Assembly (NCBI RefSeq): GCF_000375425.1
Contig: NZ_AQXG01000001.1
Location: 593,176 to 657,175, forward strand
From: Gracilimonas tropica DSM 19535
GTDB lineage: Bacteria > Bacteroidota > Rhodothermia > Balneolales > Balneolaceae
DNA: 64,000 bases
Reading direction: 5' to 3'
Shown: positions 1 through 10,393 of the stretch, in pieces
How positions within the stretch are numbered: position 1 is the first letter of the stretch
Layout: each line of letters starts with the position of its first letter
Program-made: the position numbers and the translations under genes
Notes under the pieces: generated by a model
Told to the model about the DNA's origin: nothing
Database searches by the model: none
Seen by the model: the letters and a program-made list of their open reading frames with translations, nothing else

Positions 1-3000
1 TTCAGTGGTCTTCCTTCTTTAAATCCTCCAACATGAATAGGAACAGTTATTTCTGTTCCAAACTTTTGGGACAGATTATTGATAGAAAGCTCAGTGCCAT
101 TGTTTAGTGTAGAATAGAATTCAAGGAAAGTTGCCGAATTGAATGGCAACAGGCGATAAGCATCCCGAATATCTTTTCCGTTACTGCCTTCGGGATGAAG
201 CGTGATGTACATCTCTTTGGTCAGCGTATCAGCCGCAAGCTTAAAACCGATGGACGCCGGGTTTTGATTGCTTTTTCCAGCGAAAGTTCCTCCCGTAGTT
301 TTGGTATTTTGATCTACAGAAAGTGTTGGAGAGGGATTCGCTTTCACCCAAAATGCCTGGAATGGCTTAATCTTTCCATCTTCAAGAGAACCTGAAATTC
401 CATTCCAGTCCAGATATTCTCCGGTTTGGGGATCCCAAACATAGATCACATTATCCATATTCGTTTTCGTCCAGTTACCATCATCCCAGTCGATAGTTGC
501 TGCAAATGGATTCCCGATGAGATTCCAGCCGGTGTCGGCATCAGCGGTATAGGTAACCGGAAAGGTGAAGCTTGTTCCGTTTCCGTCATGTTCCCGTCCT
601 TCGATATCGAGCGTCAGAGGAAGTCCGGTGTTATAGCGGGGATCGGCATCAATATCCCCGAAGAAGTACACAAAATATCCACGTCCGGCAGTTACTTTAT
701 CGTTAGCATCGTTGGGAGCTCGCCAGCGATCGTTATCGGTGGAACTAAGTGGATTGCCATCATTATCCTGTTCATCGCTTTCTGCATCGGTTTCATCATA
801 CCAAAGCACATTAGGTTGAAGGGAGTCGGCTGGAGCATTTCCAAGGGATGAATTCGGATAGCCCTGTGTGACGGTCTTGTCCAGGAAATCAGCAAAAGTG
901 GTATCAAGTGGAGCTGAAAGCATTCGCCAACCCTGTGTGGCATTTATGCCCCGGCGCATCCGTAACGTACCATTATTATAGCTGATATTTGAGGCAATCA
1001 GACTTTTTCCGGAACTGATGATAAGCGGCCCATTTTCAAGCGTGAGGTTGCCGCCAATGATGATGTCCTCAAACGTTTGAACTCCATTTGGGTTATTAAT
1101 GATTGCATTTTGCATTTCACTGAGCGTGGATACCTGCTGCGGAGATAATCCTGAAAAATCCGTTTCGCCGGGACGAATTCCAAAAATCACGGTTCCTTCA
1201 CTGGCATCAATGTTTCCGAGATCGAGATTTCCACGAAGTACGATGGCGTTATCGTTCAGAATAAAATTTCCATCTCCGGTGATATTTTGTTGAACATCCA
1301 GCGTGTCGTTAATTCCGGTTGTCATCTCAAAAGTAAAACCTGAAGCGATGTCAAGCACATTCACATCAATCAGTTGATTTCCGGATACCGCAGCCACATC
1401 ATTTTGAATAATGAGCTCCTGAGCCAGAAAGTTGGGCGTGGAAATATTTTGTGGGGCTGAACCGTCAAAGGTTACAGAAGTGCCCGTGGTACGGGCAAGA
1501 AAGCTGGAAATAGTGGTATTTCCTTCCACATTAATTTCGGTATTATCTCCGGATGAAAAGGAACCTGAGCCAATAAAATTACCGTCGATATCAATCCCGG
1601 TATTATCTTCAATATCCAGGATTCCATTGATCTCTACATTTCCGGAAACTGAAATCGCATTTCCACCAAATAAAGTGAGCGAAACGCCGCTTTCAATTAG
1701 CAAACTTCCAATATCAATATTCAAATCCAGAATAGGAGGATCGGGACCGCTTGGGATGATCACAAAATCGTCAGACGTTGGGACGCCTGAAGTCCAGTTT
1801 CCGGGTTTGGTCCAGTCAGTTCTGTTGGCAGGCGGACCACCAGCTCCACCAGTCCAGGTGTTGGGGACTACGATATCAACGGTGTCGCGATCAGTGATTG
1901 TGGTTGGCAAGCTCCCAAAAGTTCCGATCAACTCAATAAGCTCTACCGTGGTAGTTGGCGTTAATGTGGCTGTATAATTTGAAGGATTCGGATTCCAGGT
2001 TACTGATGAAAGTGAAGCATCTGCGTTTCCATCGGGAGAGGGATTATCATTCTGTTCGATCTGAGAGACGCTGAGTCCAACCGGTTGTTCCGTTAACACC
2101 CGGTTACCAAATTCATCCCGCAAAATAATGGTTATTAAAGAAGTAGTACTCCCTTCATTCTGAAGCACTTTGGGGTTGGCGACAACGGCTGAATTAGCTG
2201 CATCCGGGGTACCGGCGACAACCACAAATTCTTCACTCACTCCATTTATTTCAAAAAGATCATCGGCGGTTACGGTGAGCGTTACACTTGTATCGGCTTC
2301 TGTTAATGTGATGCTGTGCCCGCTCAAAAACCCACCCGAAAGAGTTGCGGATGCTCCTGAAGAGATCACGGAAGAAGAGGAGATGGTTACATTTCCATTG
2401 AAGTCCACCACCCGGTTCCCGGAAGCATCGAGCGCTTCAATATCAATATTGAAAGGAGTGCCGGCGGTTTGGGTATCGGGTTCAGAGGCTGTTTCGGGAA
2501 GGGTAATTACGAAGCTTTCGACACCTCCGGGAACGAAATCTACCGTGGCATTATCAGTGATGGAATTGGAATTCACGGTACCGGTGATGGTAGCCAGATC
2601 GTTTGCATCGCTGGAGGATGTTAGCGTTGAAGTATAGGTTCCATCATTTTGATCGGTGGCTGTTGTCGTTGTTCCTCCGCCGGACAAGGTTCCTGCATCA
2701 GTGGTCAATGCTACTGTTTCGCCTCCGCTTAGTACGTTATTTCCGAATTCATCTTTTAGCTGCACGGTGATGTCTGAAGTGCTGTTTCCATCGGCTACGA
2801 TTTCTGTGGGATTTGCAGTGATTTGTGAAACGGCTACATCAAAATTAGTCGGCGTTACATTAAACTCATTACTTTGCCCGGTTCGATTTACGGCTTCGTT
2901 TTCTGCAAAAATCCGGGAGAGACCTGAAGTTGTTAAAGTAATTGAAGTATCCAATTCACCATTCACAAAGTTATCGGTAGTCAGGGCAGGTACATCACTT

Positions 3001-4655
3001 CCATTGACTTGAATATCAGAATTTGATGTGAGCCGAAGGGTATCGGTGAAGCTGGTGAATACATCTCCATTTCCATCCAGCGCCCGAATTCGGATGTCAA
3101 ACGATTGTCCGGCTTCCTGCTCGCCAATGTCGGTTTCGCTCAGGTTTTGAATAACAAAATTGGCAAGGTCATCAGAACTAATGATTTCAAAATTAGCACT
3201 GGTTACAGGAGCATTAATTCCGGTAAAAGAAGCATCGAAACTTGCGGTCCCAATGGTAGCGTTATTTGAAAGATTGAGGTTGGCAAAAGTCACAACACCG
3301 CTGGCATCCGTATCCGCGGATAGGGTAGAACTGTTCTTCCAGTAACTTTCATTGCTGATGGAAACTGTTACAACGCTATCCACTGCATTGCCGAAATCGT
3401 CAAGTAGCTGCAATTCTACGGCAGGTTCAATAGTGCCATTCTGAGCCGTATTGGTGGGTTGCTGGACATAATTCAGGTCAACGGCTTGGTTGTGATCTAC
3501 CGAGATAGAATTTGTGGTGAGGGTATTTAGTCCGCTGCTGGTAATTTCAAGAGTGATATTGTTGGCAACGTCGGCTGAGAGCCCGCTAAAAGTGATCACG
3601 CCGTTGCTGGCTGTTTGCGTCAAAGTGCCCGAGAGAGAACCATCTCCACTGCCAATGTCAATTGTAGCCTGAGTAGAACTGTTAGTAGTAACGAGGTTGC
3701 CGAATTGATCTTCCAGGTGAACAACGAGATCATTCGAAAAGGCTTCTCCGGCTGTAGCAGAGGAGGGAGGCTGCGTTTGGATGGTCATTTGATCTGCCTC
3801 TCTGGGTAATACCGTAATTTCCTGGGATGGCGTTACGGTTACATCAGCCAAAAAAGCCTGAATTTTTGCAGCACCTGTTTGTTGGGATGAAAATACTGCA
3901 CTTCTCAGGTCAGTAGCGGCACTTATTCCGGCTTGGGTTACAGAACCTGTGATATCAATAAGACTCCAGTCCGATTCGTTTGATAGTGCAATATTCTCTA
4001 CAAAATTTCCGCCTACGTCCCTGGCTACCGAATAAACCGTAAGTTGATTGCCTGCCAGAATATCCTGCTGTTGCACTATTTGCCCGGAACCATCGGGCTG
4101 TGTTTCTACCAGAACTTCTGCAGGACTCCCGGCCACTTTGCTCAGATCTCCATAATTGAGATCAGGTCCAGTAGTTCCTTCATTTGTAATGGTAGCTACG
4201 TCCGGTACATTGGTATCAGCTGGACGAAGTTGCAATCCCTGAATATCCAGTCGACCAGGGCCTTTACCGCGACCTTTTGTTTCACTTTCACTATCTACAG
4301 TAAAAACGGCTTCCTGCGTATTATTGAACCCACTGAAACTGACATCTAAATCGGTATTGTTTGCTCCCGAAGCTTCGATAGTAAGTGTGAGGTCACCGGC
4401 GGTCAGAGAAGTATTCCATTCATAACCACCCGGTAGAGTAAGAATGATATCCTGGCCTTGTTCCAGTTGTCCAGCTCCGGTTTCACGAATGGTAGGTCCG
4501 TCTATGGTAACATATCCACCAGTTATAGTAGAATCTATAGAAATCTCGGTAGCACCGGATGCTTTTATTACATCCTGGGCGTTAATCTGCGATATAAATC
4601 CTGCAGAAACCAGAATAAAAAGAAATGAAGATAGTATCCTTCGTAACCCTTTCAT
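1..4655 (-). CDS. Large secreted adhesin-like protein with Ig-like repeats (partial, 3' end off window)
   Basis: An uninterrupted minus-strand frame runs from the ATG at 4655 to the window edge, about 1551 codons without a stop. The N-terminus (MKGLRRILSSFLFILVSAGF..INAQ) is a Sec signal peptide. Residues about 260-900 hold several invasin/Big_1-like beta modules recognisable by repeated 'DEFGN' turns (LEDQFGNLV, LKDEFGNNV, LRDEFGNRV). Around residue 935 begins a 'WTGG..WTSGVP' module followed by a solenoid-like stretch. From about residue 1240 (GWRMLSAPLD) the sequence parallels the C-terminal part of the next gene, so a T9SS sorting domain is expected just beyond the window. An AGGAG lies 15 nt before the start. 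Function is inferred to be a cell-surface adhesin or matrix protein; the ligand is unknown. Confidence 0.85.
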   Translation of the reverse strand, partial: MKGLRRILSSFLFILVSAGFISQINAQDVIKASGATEISIDSTITGGYVTIDGPTIRETGAGQLEQGQDIILTLPGGYEWNTSLTAGDLTLTIEASGANNTDLDVSFSGFNNTQEAVFTVDSESETKGRGKGPGRLDIQGLQLRPADTNVPDVATITNEGTTGPDLNYGDLSKVAGSPAEVLVETQPDGSGQIVQQQDILAGNQLTVYSVARDVGGNFVENIALSNESDWSLIDITGSVTQAGISAATDLRSAVFSSQQTGAAKIQAFLADVTVTPSQEITVLPREADQMTIQTQPPSSATAGEAFSNDLVVHLEDQFGNLVTTNSSTQATIDIGSGDGSLSGTLTQTASNGVITFSGLSADVANNITLEITSSGLNTLTTNSISVDHNQAVDLNYVQQPTNTAQNGTIEPAVELQLLDDFGNAVDSVVTVSISNESYWKNSSTLSADTDASGVVTFANLNLSNNATIGTASFDASFTGINAPVTSANFEIISSDDLANFVIQNLSETDIGEQEAGQSFDIRIRALDGNGDVFTSFTDTLRLTSNSDIQVNGSDVPALTTDNFVNGELDTSITLTTSGLSRIFAENEAVNRTGQSNEFNVTPTNFDVAVSQITANPTEIVADGNSTSDITVQLKDEFGNNVLSGGETVALTTDAGTLSGGGTTTTATDQNDGTYTSTLTSSSDANDLATITGTVNSNSITDNATVDFVPGGVESFVITLPETASEPDTQTAGTPFNIDIEALDASGNRVVDFNGNVTISSSSVISSGASATLSGGFLSGHSITLTEADTSVTLTVTADDLFEINGVSEEFVVVAGTPDAANSAVVANPKVLQNEGSTTSLITIILRDEFGNRVLTEQPVGLSVSQIEQNDNPSPDGNADASLSSVTWNPNPSNYTATLTPTTTVELIELIGTFGSLPTTITDRDTVDIVVPNTWTGGAGGPPANRTDWTKPGNWTSGVPTSDDFVIIPSGPDPPILDLNIDIGSLLIESGVSLTLFGGNAISVSGNVEINGILDIEDNTGIDIDGNFIGSGSFSSGDNTEINVEGNTTISSFLARTTGTSVTFDGSAPQNISTPNFLAQELIIQNDVAAVSGNQLIDVNVLDIASGFTFEMTTGINDTLDVQQNITGDGNFILNDNAIVLRGNLDLGNIDASEGTVIFGIRPGETDFSGLSPQQVSTLSEMQNAIINNPNGVQTFEDIIIGGNLTLENGPLIISSGKSLIASNISYNNGTLRMRRGINATQGWRMLSAPLDTTFADFLDKTVTQGYPNSSLGNAPADSLQPNVLWYDETDAESDEQDNDGNPLSSTDNDRWRAPNDANDKVTAGRGYFVYFFGDIDADPRYNTGLPLTLDIEGREHDGNGTSFTFPVTYTADADTGWNLIGNPFAATIDWDDGNWTKTNMDNVIYVWDPQTGEYLDWNGISGSLEDGKIKPFQAFWVKANPSPTLSVDQNTKTTGGTFAGKSNQNPASIGFKLAADTLTKEMYITLHPEGSNGKDIRDAYRLLPFNSATFLEFYSTLNNGTELSINNLSQKFGTEITVPIHVGGFKEGRPL

Positions 4656-4819
4656 GTATTTTTTCGCTACTCCTAAAAGTGGTAATATTTTATCAGCTGA
4701 ATTCCACTCTAATGTTATCCTTCCAACTACTATAATAATGAATAATTAATCGATAAGGTTCTCAAGAATCAAATTTAATTGGAAGGCAGCTTCTCAGAAA
4801 AGAATGGGGGAAAATTAGT

Positions 4820-7800
4820 TTATTTAACCAAAATCATCTTTTTGGTTGTCACCGCTTCGTTGGTCATCAGGCGATAGAGGTACACTCCGCTGGAGAGATT
4901 TCCGGCATACCAGGTGTATATGTGATTTCCGGCAGGGAGTTCTTCGTTAACCAGAGTAGTTACTTCACGCCCCAGCATGTCAAATATGGTGAGAACGGTG
5001 TAGCTTTGGATCGGGAGTTCAAAACTGATATTTGTGGTAGGATTGAATGGATTTGGGTAATTCTGGTGCAAGGTGTAATCCTGGGGCAAACCGATGGCAT
5101 CTTCACCAGGGGAAATCAACAAAGTGAACCGTGGAGATCGGGATGTATTTTCGGAGGCTATTTTTGGTTTGCTGCCGAAACTCAAATTAGGTGCAACAAA
5201 ATTCTTTGAACCTTTTTGAGTGAACCGGTACTGCTGATTGTTAGAAATACTGACTTTCGCTTTTGTTTGATTATCAATTAGCTGAATAGTCCAGCCAGCG
5301 GGGATGTTCTTCTGTTCTTCAAGATTTAAAGTAAGTTCTTTGTCTGCTGAATAGCCATTTTCAAAAGCATCAATGTAGATTGGGATTTCAATGGTTTTGC
5401 CAAAACGACGCGGTAAATTATTGATGGCAAACCGCATCCCGTTTTGGGCAATAGAGCTCATTTCCAGATAGGAGAATATTCCCGGAGGGGGAACAAGTCG
5501 ATAGGCATCAAAGGTGTCTTTACCAAGATTGGCTTCCTCAGAAAACATAAAATGTGTGGAAGCTTCCAATTCACCAGAAGAAAGTTTTAGGGAAATTACC
5601 GGATGCTCTGTTTTAGAATTGGTTCGCTTGCCAGTATAGGTACCGCCAAATGTTTTAGCTTCTTTAAAGACTTCAAGCTCGGGGTTTTCTGCGTTTGCTT
5701 TCACCCAAAAGCCCTGGAAAGGAGCGATCAAGCCCTGACTAGAAAGATCTCCGGCTGAACCATTCCAGGTTTTGAAATTGCTGGTGGCCGGATCCCAAAC
5801 ATAAATCGTATTGTCGATGTTGGTTTTGGTCCAGTTAGAATTATCATCCCAGTCTATGCTTGCAGCAAAAGGATTACCAATCAGATTCCAACCAGAATCA
5901 GCATCGGCCGTGTAGGTAACTCCAAAATCCAGTTTGCTTCCGTCGCCTTCATTTTCCTGTCCCTGAACCGTTAACGTAAGTGGGAGTGGAAATTGATCGT
6001 TATACAGTGGGTCGGCATCAATATCTCCAAAAATATAGGTGTAGAGTCCCAATCCGGCGGGTACAGTATTGGTAGCATTTTGCGGAGCTCTCCAGCGTTG
6101 ATTGTCGGTAGCGGGACCGCCATCAACATTTGTGGCATAGGTTTCATCGTAATATAAAACGTTGGGTTGAAGCGTATCGCCGGGATTTGAGCCCGTACTG
6201 TAGAAAGCCCCGGGATAGCCCTGTGTGATAGTGCTGTCAAGAAGATCTTCATAATTGCTGGAAAGAGGAGAGGAAAGCAATCGCCAACCATTGGATCCTG
6301 AAATAGTGCGCTCCAGAATTAAATCTCCATTCGAAATAGTTTTTGAATTGGCAATAAGGTTATTTCCTGACGAGATGATGAAAGATCCATTGGTCAAAGT
6401 GAGTGTGCCAGAAACTTCCAGGTTATTTGTGGCTATCACGTTATTCACGTTATCGATATCAAGGCTATTTACTTCGCTGGGCAATCCTGAGCCTGTAATT
6501 TGGGCTGATAAGGCGTTGTAGGTATAAGAACCCTGATCGCTAAAAATTCGGGTTGTGGTTTGAATATTTCCGGTGGCTCCCGATGAAGAAATACCCTCGG
6601 CAGAACCAATAATGATTTTTCCGGTTGAGACTTCAAAAGTTCCAGCGCCTCCGATAACTTTAGTTCCAAGGTTCATCACTCCGCCAGAACCAATAATTAA
6701 CTTTGAAGATGAAGCTACAGAAACGGCTGTTAAATTTACTATGGTCACACCAGAAACTACGGAAACGGTATGTCCAGCTCCTACAATCACAGTAGAATTT
6801 GGGGTATTGGTTGGATTTTTGGTTGCTGCTGCTCCGGCATGGCTGACCGTTGACCACGTTGAATTTACACTCCAGTTTCCATTTTGCCGGCTATAAAAGG
6901 TGATGGGACCTTGCTTGGTAAATCTTTTAATGTGATTTACCGATAAATCACCACCGTCCACACTTTCCAGGTTATTCATGATAATGCGGTATTCTGCATT
7001 TTCCTGAATAGTGCCGATCGAAAGCGTAACCTGACGACTATCTCCACCGGTGTTAAGCGTTGCACTATTTACGGTGATGGGAGCCGAATTACTAACTCTT
7101 TCTATGACATAGTTAGCAGCATTTTCGGCAAGACTTTCCACCATCGCTTTGTTAAAGGTGATAACCACAGAAGTCAAATTGGGGGCTGTCGCAGTGACCG
7201 CAAAGGGGGCAGGGCTTTGTACGTTCTCAGCGCCATCACCATTTACCTCTCCCTGAATATCAAGCTTGTCATCATCCTGAACATTTACACTTCCGCCTTC
7301 ATTAACAGTCAGGTTGCCTTCCACAATAATTACGTTTTCTGTATCACCGTCAGTTTGAAAGGTAGCTCCGGAATCAACAACCACATCGTTAAAAGTTAGA
7401 TCATTGCCGTTGGTGGTGATGGTTTGGGTACTGTCTCCGCTGAAGGTAACGGTACTGGAATCTGCCTGAAAACTGCTGCCGCCGGTTACTTCAAAATCTC
7501 CGGATAGGTTCAGATTTCCGCCGCCAAGTGTCATGGAACCACCGCTGGTAACCGAAGCATTTCCGGCCACATTAATGGTACCATTATCAACAAATAAATT
7601 ACCGTTGCTTGAGAAATCGGCATCGCCATTGATGTTAACGGTGGCATTCTGCACGTAAAAGAATCCCGAGCTTTGCACCTGTACATTATTGTTTATCTCC
7701 ACTGTTCCTGACCCCAGATAAGCATAACCGTTGCCCTCAACATCCAAGGTTGAATTAAACACTAAATTGCCCGTATCCAGAAAAAGCTCACCGTTGCTCT

Positions 7801-8548
7801 TAACTTCCGCAGGTCCGTCAAATGTGGCAGTACCGTCATCGCCATTAAAATCTCCATTAATGATGGTAGTACCATCTACGGTAAGAGAAGCGGTTTCCAG
7901 ATTAAATATAGAACTTTGACCGACGGTTAAATTTCCTGAAACATTGATGGTTCCGGAGCCGGCATCAAAGCGCTTGTTGGAGCTGTTGATGGTTAAATTA
8001 GCATTGAAGGTTGCCGTTCCGCTTCCAGCTGAAAAGCCTGGCTGCGTGGTGGTATTTCCTCCGTTTATGGCAAAGTTGGCATTGGTTGTAAAACTACCGC
8101 TGGTCATTTCAATGTAGCGGTTTACATTCGATCCCCAGTTTAGCGAAGTCCCCGTATGATTAACTGAGCCACCATCAATGTGAAGTGAACCGCCATCTCC
8201 ATCAAATCTCATTTGATTGGTGATGGTAAGCGACCCTCCTGATTCAACAGTCAGAAAAGTAACACCAGGTCCGGGCCAGTAACTTCCGAACTGAATATTT
8301 GCAACAGTTGCGGATGTACTCAGAATTGGTTTGTTGGAAAAGTTCGTGATAACAGCTGTATAGCCGGCAGCGGGAACCCCATTGCTCCAGTTGGCTGCAT
8401 TATTCCAATCACTGCTTACCGATCCGGTCCAGTTTGTAGTTTGGGCCATAGTATGGCTTCCTGAAAGCAGGAAGACCAAAAGCAAAAGTAGATTTATATA
8501 GGATTTTAATTTTTTCAATTCTGAGATTCTTTTTTGCTCTCCTAACAT
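4820..8548 (-). CDS. Secreted beta-solenoid surface protein with C-terminal T9SS sorting domain
   Basis: A 1242-residue exported protein. A signal peptide (LLLLLVFLLSGSHTMAQ) is followed by a 'WTGSVSSDW..WSNGVP' module. About residues 70-430 are short Gly/Asn/Val-rich repeats (GNLTV, GTINVAGN, GGNLNLSGD) typical of a right-handed beta-solenoid. An SbsA/Big_5-like Ig domain (ITFNKAMVES) lies near 445-545, then a second solenoid stretch, then the shared C-terminal module beginning GWRLLSSPLS. The last about 85 residues start HQNYPNPFNPTTNISF and end in KKMILVK, a type A T9SS C-terminal domain, so the protein is probably secreted across the outer membrane and anchored to the surface. The ATG at 8548 has no Shine-Dalgarno. 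A TTG at 8518 would give a more usual signal peptide (MKKLKSYINLLLLL) and aligns with the leader of the neighbouring paralogue, so the start is uncertain. Confidence 0.9.
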   Translation of the reverse strand: MLGEQKRISELKKLKSYINLLLLLVFLLSGSHTMAQTTNWTGSVSSDWNNAANWSNGVPAAGYTAVITNFSNKPILSTSATVANIQFGSYWPGPGVTFLTVESGGSLTITNQMRFDGDGGSLHIDGGSVNHTGTSLNWGSNVNRYIEMTSGSFTTNANFAINGGNTTTQPGFSAGSGTATFNANLTINSSNKRFDAGSGTINVSGNLTVGQSSIFNLETASLTVDGTTIINGDFNGDDGTATFDGPAEVKSNGELFLDTGNLVFNSTLDVEGNGYAYLGSGTVEINNNVQVQSSGFFYVQNATVNINGDADFSSNGNLFVDNGTINVAGNASVTSGGSMTLGGGNLNLSGDFEVTGGSSFQADSSTVTFSGDSTQTITTNGNDLTFNDVVVDSGATFQTDGDTENVIIVEGNLTVNEGGSVNVQDDDKLDIQGEVNGDGAENVQSPAPFAVTATAPNLTSVVITFNKAMVESLAENAANYVIERVSNSAPITVNSATLNTGGDSRQVTLSIGTIQENAEYRIIMNNLESVDGGDLSVNHIKRFTKQGPITFYSRQNGNWSVNSTWSTVSHAGAAATKNPTNTPNSTVIVGAGHTVSVVSGVTIVNLTAVSVASSSKLIIGSGGVMNLGTKVIGGAGTFEVSTGKIIIGSAEGISSSGATGNIQTTTRIFSDQGSYTYNALSAQITGSGLPSEVNSLDIDNVNNVIATNNLEVSGTLTLTNGSFIISSGNNLIANSKTISNGDLILERTISGSNGWRLLSSPLSSNYEDLLDSTITQGYPGAFYSTGSNPGDTLQPNVLYYDETYATNVDGGPATDNQRWRAPQNATNTVPAGLGLYTYIFGDIDADPLYNDQFPLPLTLTVQGQENEGDGSKLDFGVTYTADADSGWNLIGNPFAASIDWDDNSNWTKTNIDNTIYVWDPATSNFKTWNGSAGDLSSQGLIAPFQGFWVKANAENPELEVFKEAKTFGGTYTGKRTNSKTEHPVISLKLSSGELEASTHFMFSEEANLGKDTFDAYRLVPPPGIFSYLEMSSIAQNGMRFAINNLPRRFGKTIEIPIYIDAFENGYSADKELTLNLEEQKNIPAGWTIQLIDNQTKAKVSISNNQQYRFTQKGSKNFVAPNLSFGSKPKIASENTSRSPRFTLLISPGEDAIGLPQDYTLHQNYPNPFNPTTNISFELPIQSYTVLTIFDMLGREVTTLVNEELPAGNHIYTWYAGNLSSGVYLYRLMTNEAVTTKKMILVK

Positions 8549-8824
8549 TTAGTCTAAAATAACCATTAGCAGCCATCTTACGGAGTTAATAATCGTTAAT
8601 TAACAGACTCTAATACTACTTCTTGCCACTTCTTAAAAGTAAATTTAAACAACATCAAAAACTCATTCATACCTGAAAAATTGCTCGGGTTACAAGAAGA
8701 TATCTGACTTCATATTCATAAAAATAAAAGGTAGCTTTCAACAGATTTTATAGGTAAACATTGGATTTTCCATTTACATCTTAAGTGAAATAGACAGTTT
8801 CAGACCAAAACAATAAAACTGCAC

Positions 8825-9526
8825 ATGAAAGGCATTATTTTAGCAGGCGGAACCGGTTCAAGATTGTTCCCCCTTACGAAAGTTACCAACAAACACTTAC
8901 TTCCCGTGGGCGACAAACCCATGATTTATCATCCCATTGAAAAGCTGACGGAAGTGGGCATCGAGGAAATTCTGATTGTTACAGGTACCGAACATATGGG
9001 AGCAGTGGTAAACCTGCTTGGTTCGGGAAAAGATTTTGGCTGCCGGTTCACATACAAAGTTCAGGATGAAGCTGGTGGAATTGCTCAGGCGCTTGGACTT
9101 GCCGAAAACTTCGCCGGAGATGAACCAATGGTGGTAATTCTTGGGGATAACATATTCCAGATGTCACTGAAAAAAGCCATGGATAATTACGATGGAACAG
9201 GCGCTCAGATTTTGATCAAAGAAGTTCCGGATCCCAAACGATATGGTGTTGCAGAATTGGATGGCGAAAAAGTGTTATCCATTGAAGAGAAGCCTGAGAA
9301 ACCCAAATCTAATTATGCGGTAACCGGTATTTATTTTTATGATTCGGATGTGTTTGAATGCATCAAAACGCTGAAACCATCAGGCCGGGGCGAGTTGGAA
9401 ATCACAGACGTCAATAACTTCTACATCCAACAGGGAAAAATGGTGAGCTCTGAGATGGAAGGCTGGTGGACCGATGCCGGAACGCCTGAATCGTACCGGG
9501 TGGCAAACGAATTAGTGCGGGGATGA
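8825..9526 (+). CDS. rfbA: Glucose-1-phosphate thymidylyltransferase, short form
   Basis: Catalyses dTTP + glucose-1-phosphate to dTDP-glucose, the first step of dTDP-L-rhamnose synthesis in the cytoplasm. The nucleotidyltransferase signature LAGGTGSRLFPLT is at residues 6-18, followed by KHLLPVGDKPM with the phosphate-binding lysine; ILGDNIF is the metal/nucleotide motif and EKPEKPKSNYAVTGIYFYD the sugar-binding stretch. At 233 residues it lacks the C-terminal extension of the classic roughly 290-residue RmlA and matches the short RmlA-like class. It is the first gene of a four-gene operon whose other members complete the rhamnose pathway, which supports the dTDP-glucose assignment over other sugar nucleotides. 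The 276 bp upstream, shared with the divergent surface-protein gene, show no clear promoter by eye. Confidence 0.93.
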   Translation: MKGIILAGGTGSRLFPLTKVTNKHLLPVGDKPMIYHPIEKLTEVGIEEILIVTGTEHMGAVVNLLGSGKDFGCRFTYKVQDEAGGIAQALGLAENFAGDEPMVVILGDNIFQMSLKKAMDNYDGTGAQILIKEVPDPKRYGVAELDGEKVLSIEEKPEKPKSNYAVTGIYFYDSDVFECIKTLKPSGRGELEITDVNNFYIQQGKMVSSEMEGWWTDAGTPESYRVANELVRG

Positions 9527-9529
9527 TGT

Positions 9530-10393
9530 ATGCGGATTTTGGTTACAGGTGGAAACGGTCAGCTTGGCAGTGAATGGGTTTATTTTTTAAATAAGCAAGC
9601 CGTTGAATTTATTGCTCTTCCTTCATCCGATTTTGATCTGACTGACCATCCGGATGCTCGCCGCGTATTGGGAAATTTGAAGCCCGATCTCATCATAAAC
9701 TGTGCAGCCTATACCAAAGTGGATCAGGCTGAAGAGGAACGTGAAAAAGCTTTTGCGGTAAATGCAGATGGAGTGAAAAACCTTGCAGATTATTGTGCCG
9801 AAAAGAACATCAAACTCATTCATTATTCTACGGATTATGTGTTTCCGGGAGATTTGAAAGATCGAGAACAATTTCCCGGTGGATACCCTGAAAATCACCC
9901 CACAAATCCCATTAATGTGTATGGCGAAAGCAAACGGCAAGGAGAGTTGTACCTGGAAAATTCGGGGTGTGATTTTTTGTTAATCCGCGTCTCCTGGCTT
10001 TGCGGTCGGTTTGGAAATAACTTCGTCAAAACGATGCTTAAACTTGGGGAAGAAAGAGACGTACTTAAAGTGGTAAGCGATCAGTTTGGAAGCCCAACTT
10101 TTGCCCATAACGTGGTTGAAAATACCTGGAAGCTCATTCAGGAAAAGGAATCCGGAATATTTCATCTTAGTTCAACGGGAGAGACCTCCTGGTACGAATT
10201 TGCAAAGGAAATCTTTAGTCAGCAGGGAATTGAGGTAGGGGTAAAAGCCGTGGATAGTTCGGAATTTCCTACGAAAGCAAAGCGTCCGGCTTTTTCCCTG
10301 TTAAGTACTCAGAAAATTGCTAACATTCCCGGCGTTTTGCTAATAAACTGGAAAGAAGGACTCAAAACTATGTTGGCTGACATACAAAAATGA
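9530..10393 (+). CDS. rfbD: dTDP-4-dehydrorhamnose reductase
   Basis: Reduces dTDP-4-dehydro-L-rhamnose to dTDP-L-rhamnose with NAD(P)H, the last step of the pathway. It is a short-chain dehydrogenase-type Rossmann protein: GGNGQLGSE at the N-terminus binds the cofactor, STDYVFPG is the serine/threonine-containing active-site strand, and YGESKRQGE supplies the catalytic YxxxK. The length of 287 residues is normal for RmlD. It starts 3 nt after the rfbA stop and its own stop overlaps the rfbC start by 4 nt, so the genes are almost certainly co-transcribed and translationally coupled. Confidence 0.94.
   Translation: MRILVTGGNGQLGSEWVYFLNKQAVEFIALPSSDFDLTDHPDARRVLGNLKPDLIINCAAYTKVDQAEEEREKAFAVNADGVKNLADYCAEKNIKLIHYSTDYVFPGDLKDREQFPGGYPENHPTNPINVYGESKRQGELYLENSGCDFLLIRVSWLCGRFGNNFVKTMLKLGEERDVLKVVSDQFGSPTFAHNVVENTWKLIQEKESGIFHLSSTGETSWYEFAKEIFSQQGIEVGVKAVDSSEFPTKAKRPAFSLLSTQKIANIPGVLLINWKEGLKTMLADIQK

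Noticed and set aside
426..851. Plus-strand ORF of 141 codons
   Set aside because: It lies wholly within the large minus-strand surface-protein gene, whose frame continues open through it and matches the paralogue's C-terminal module.
1432..3345. Several plus-strand ORFs of 60-180 codons
   Set aside because: All are antisense to the Ig-repeat region of the surface protein. Their Val/Ser/Thr-rich composition comes from the complement of the repeats.
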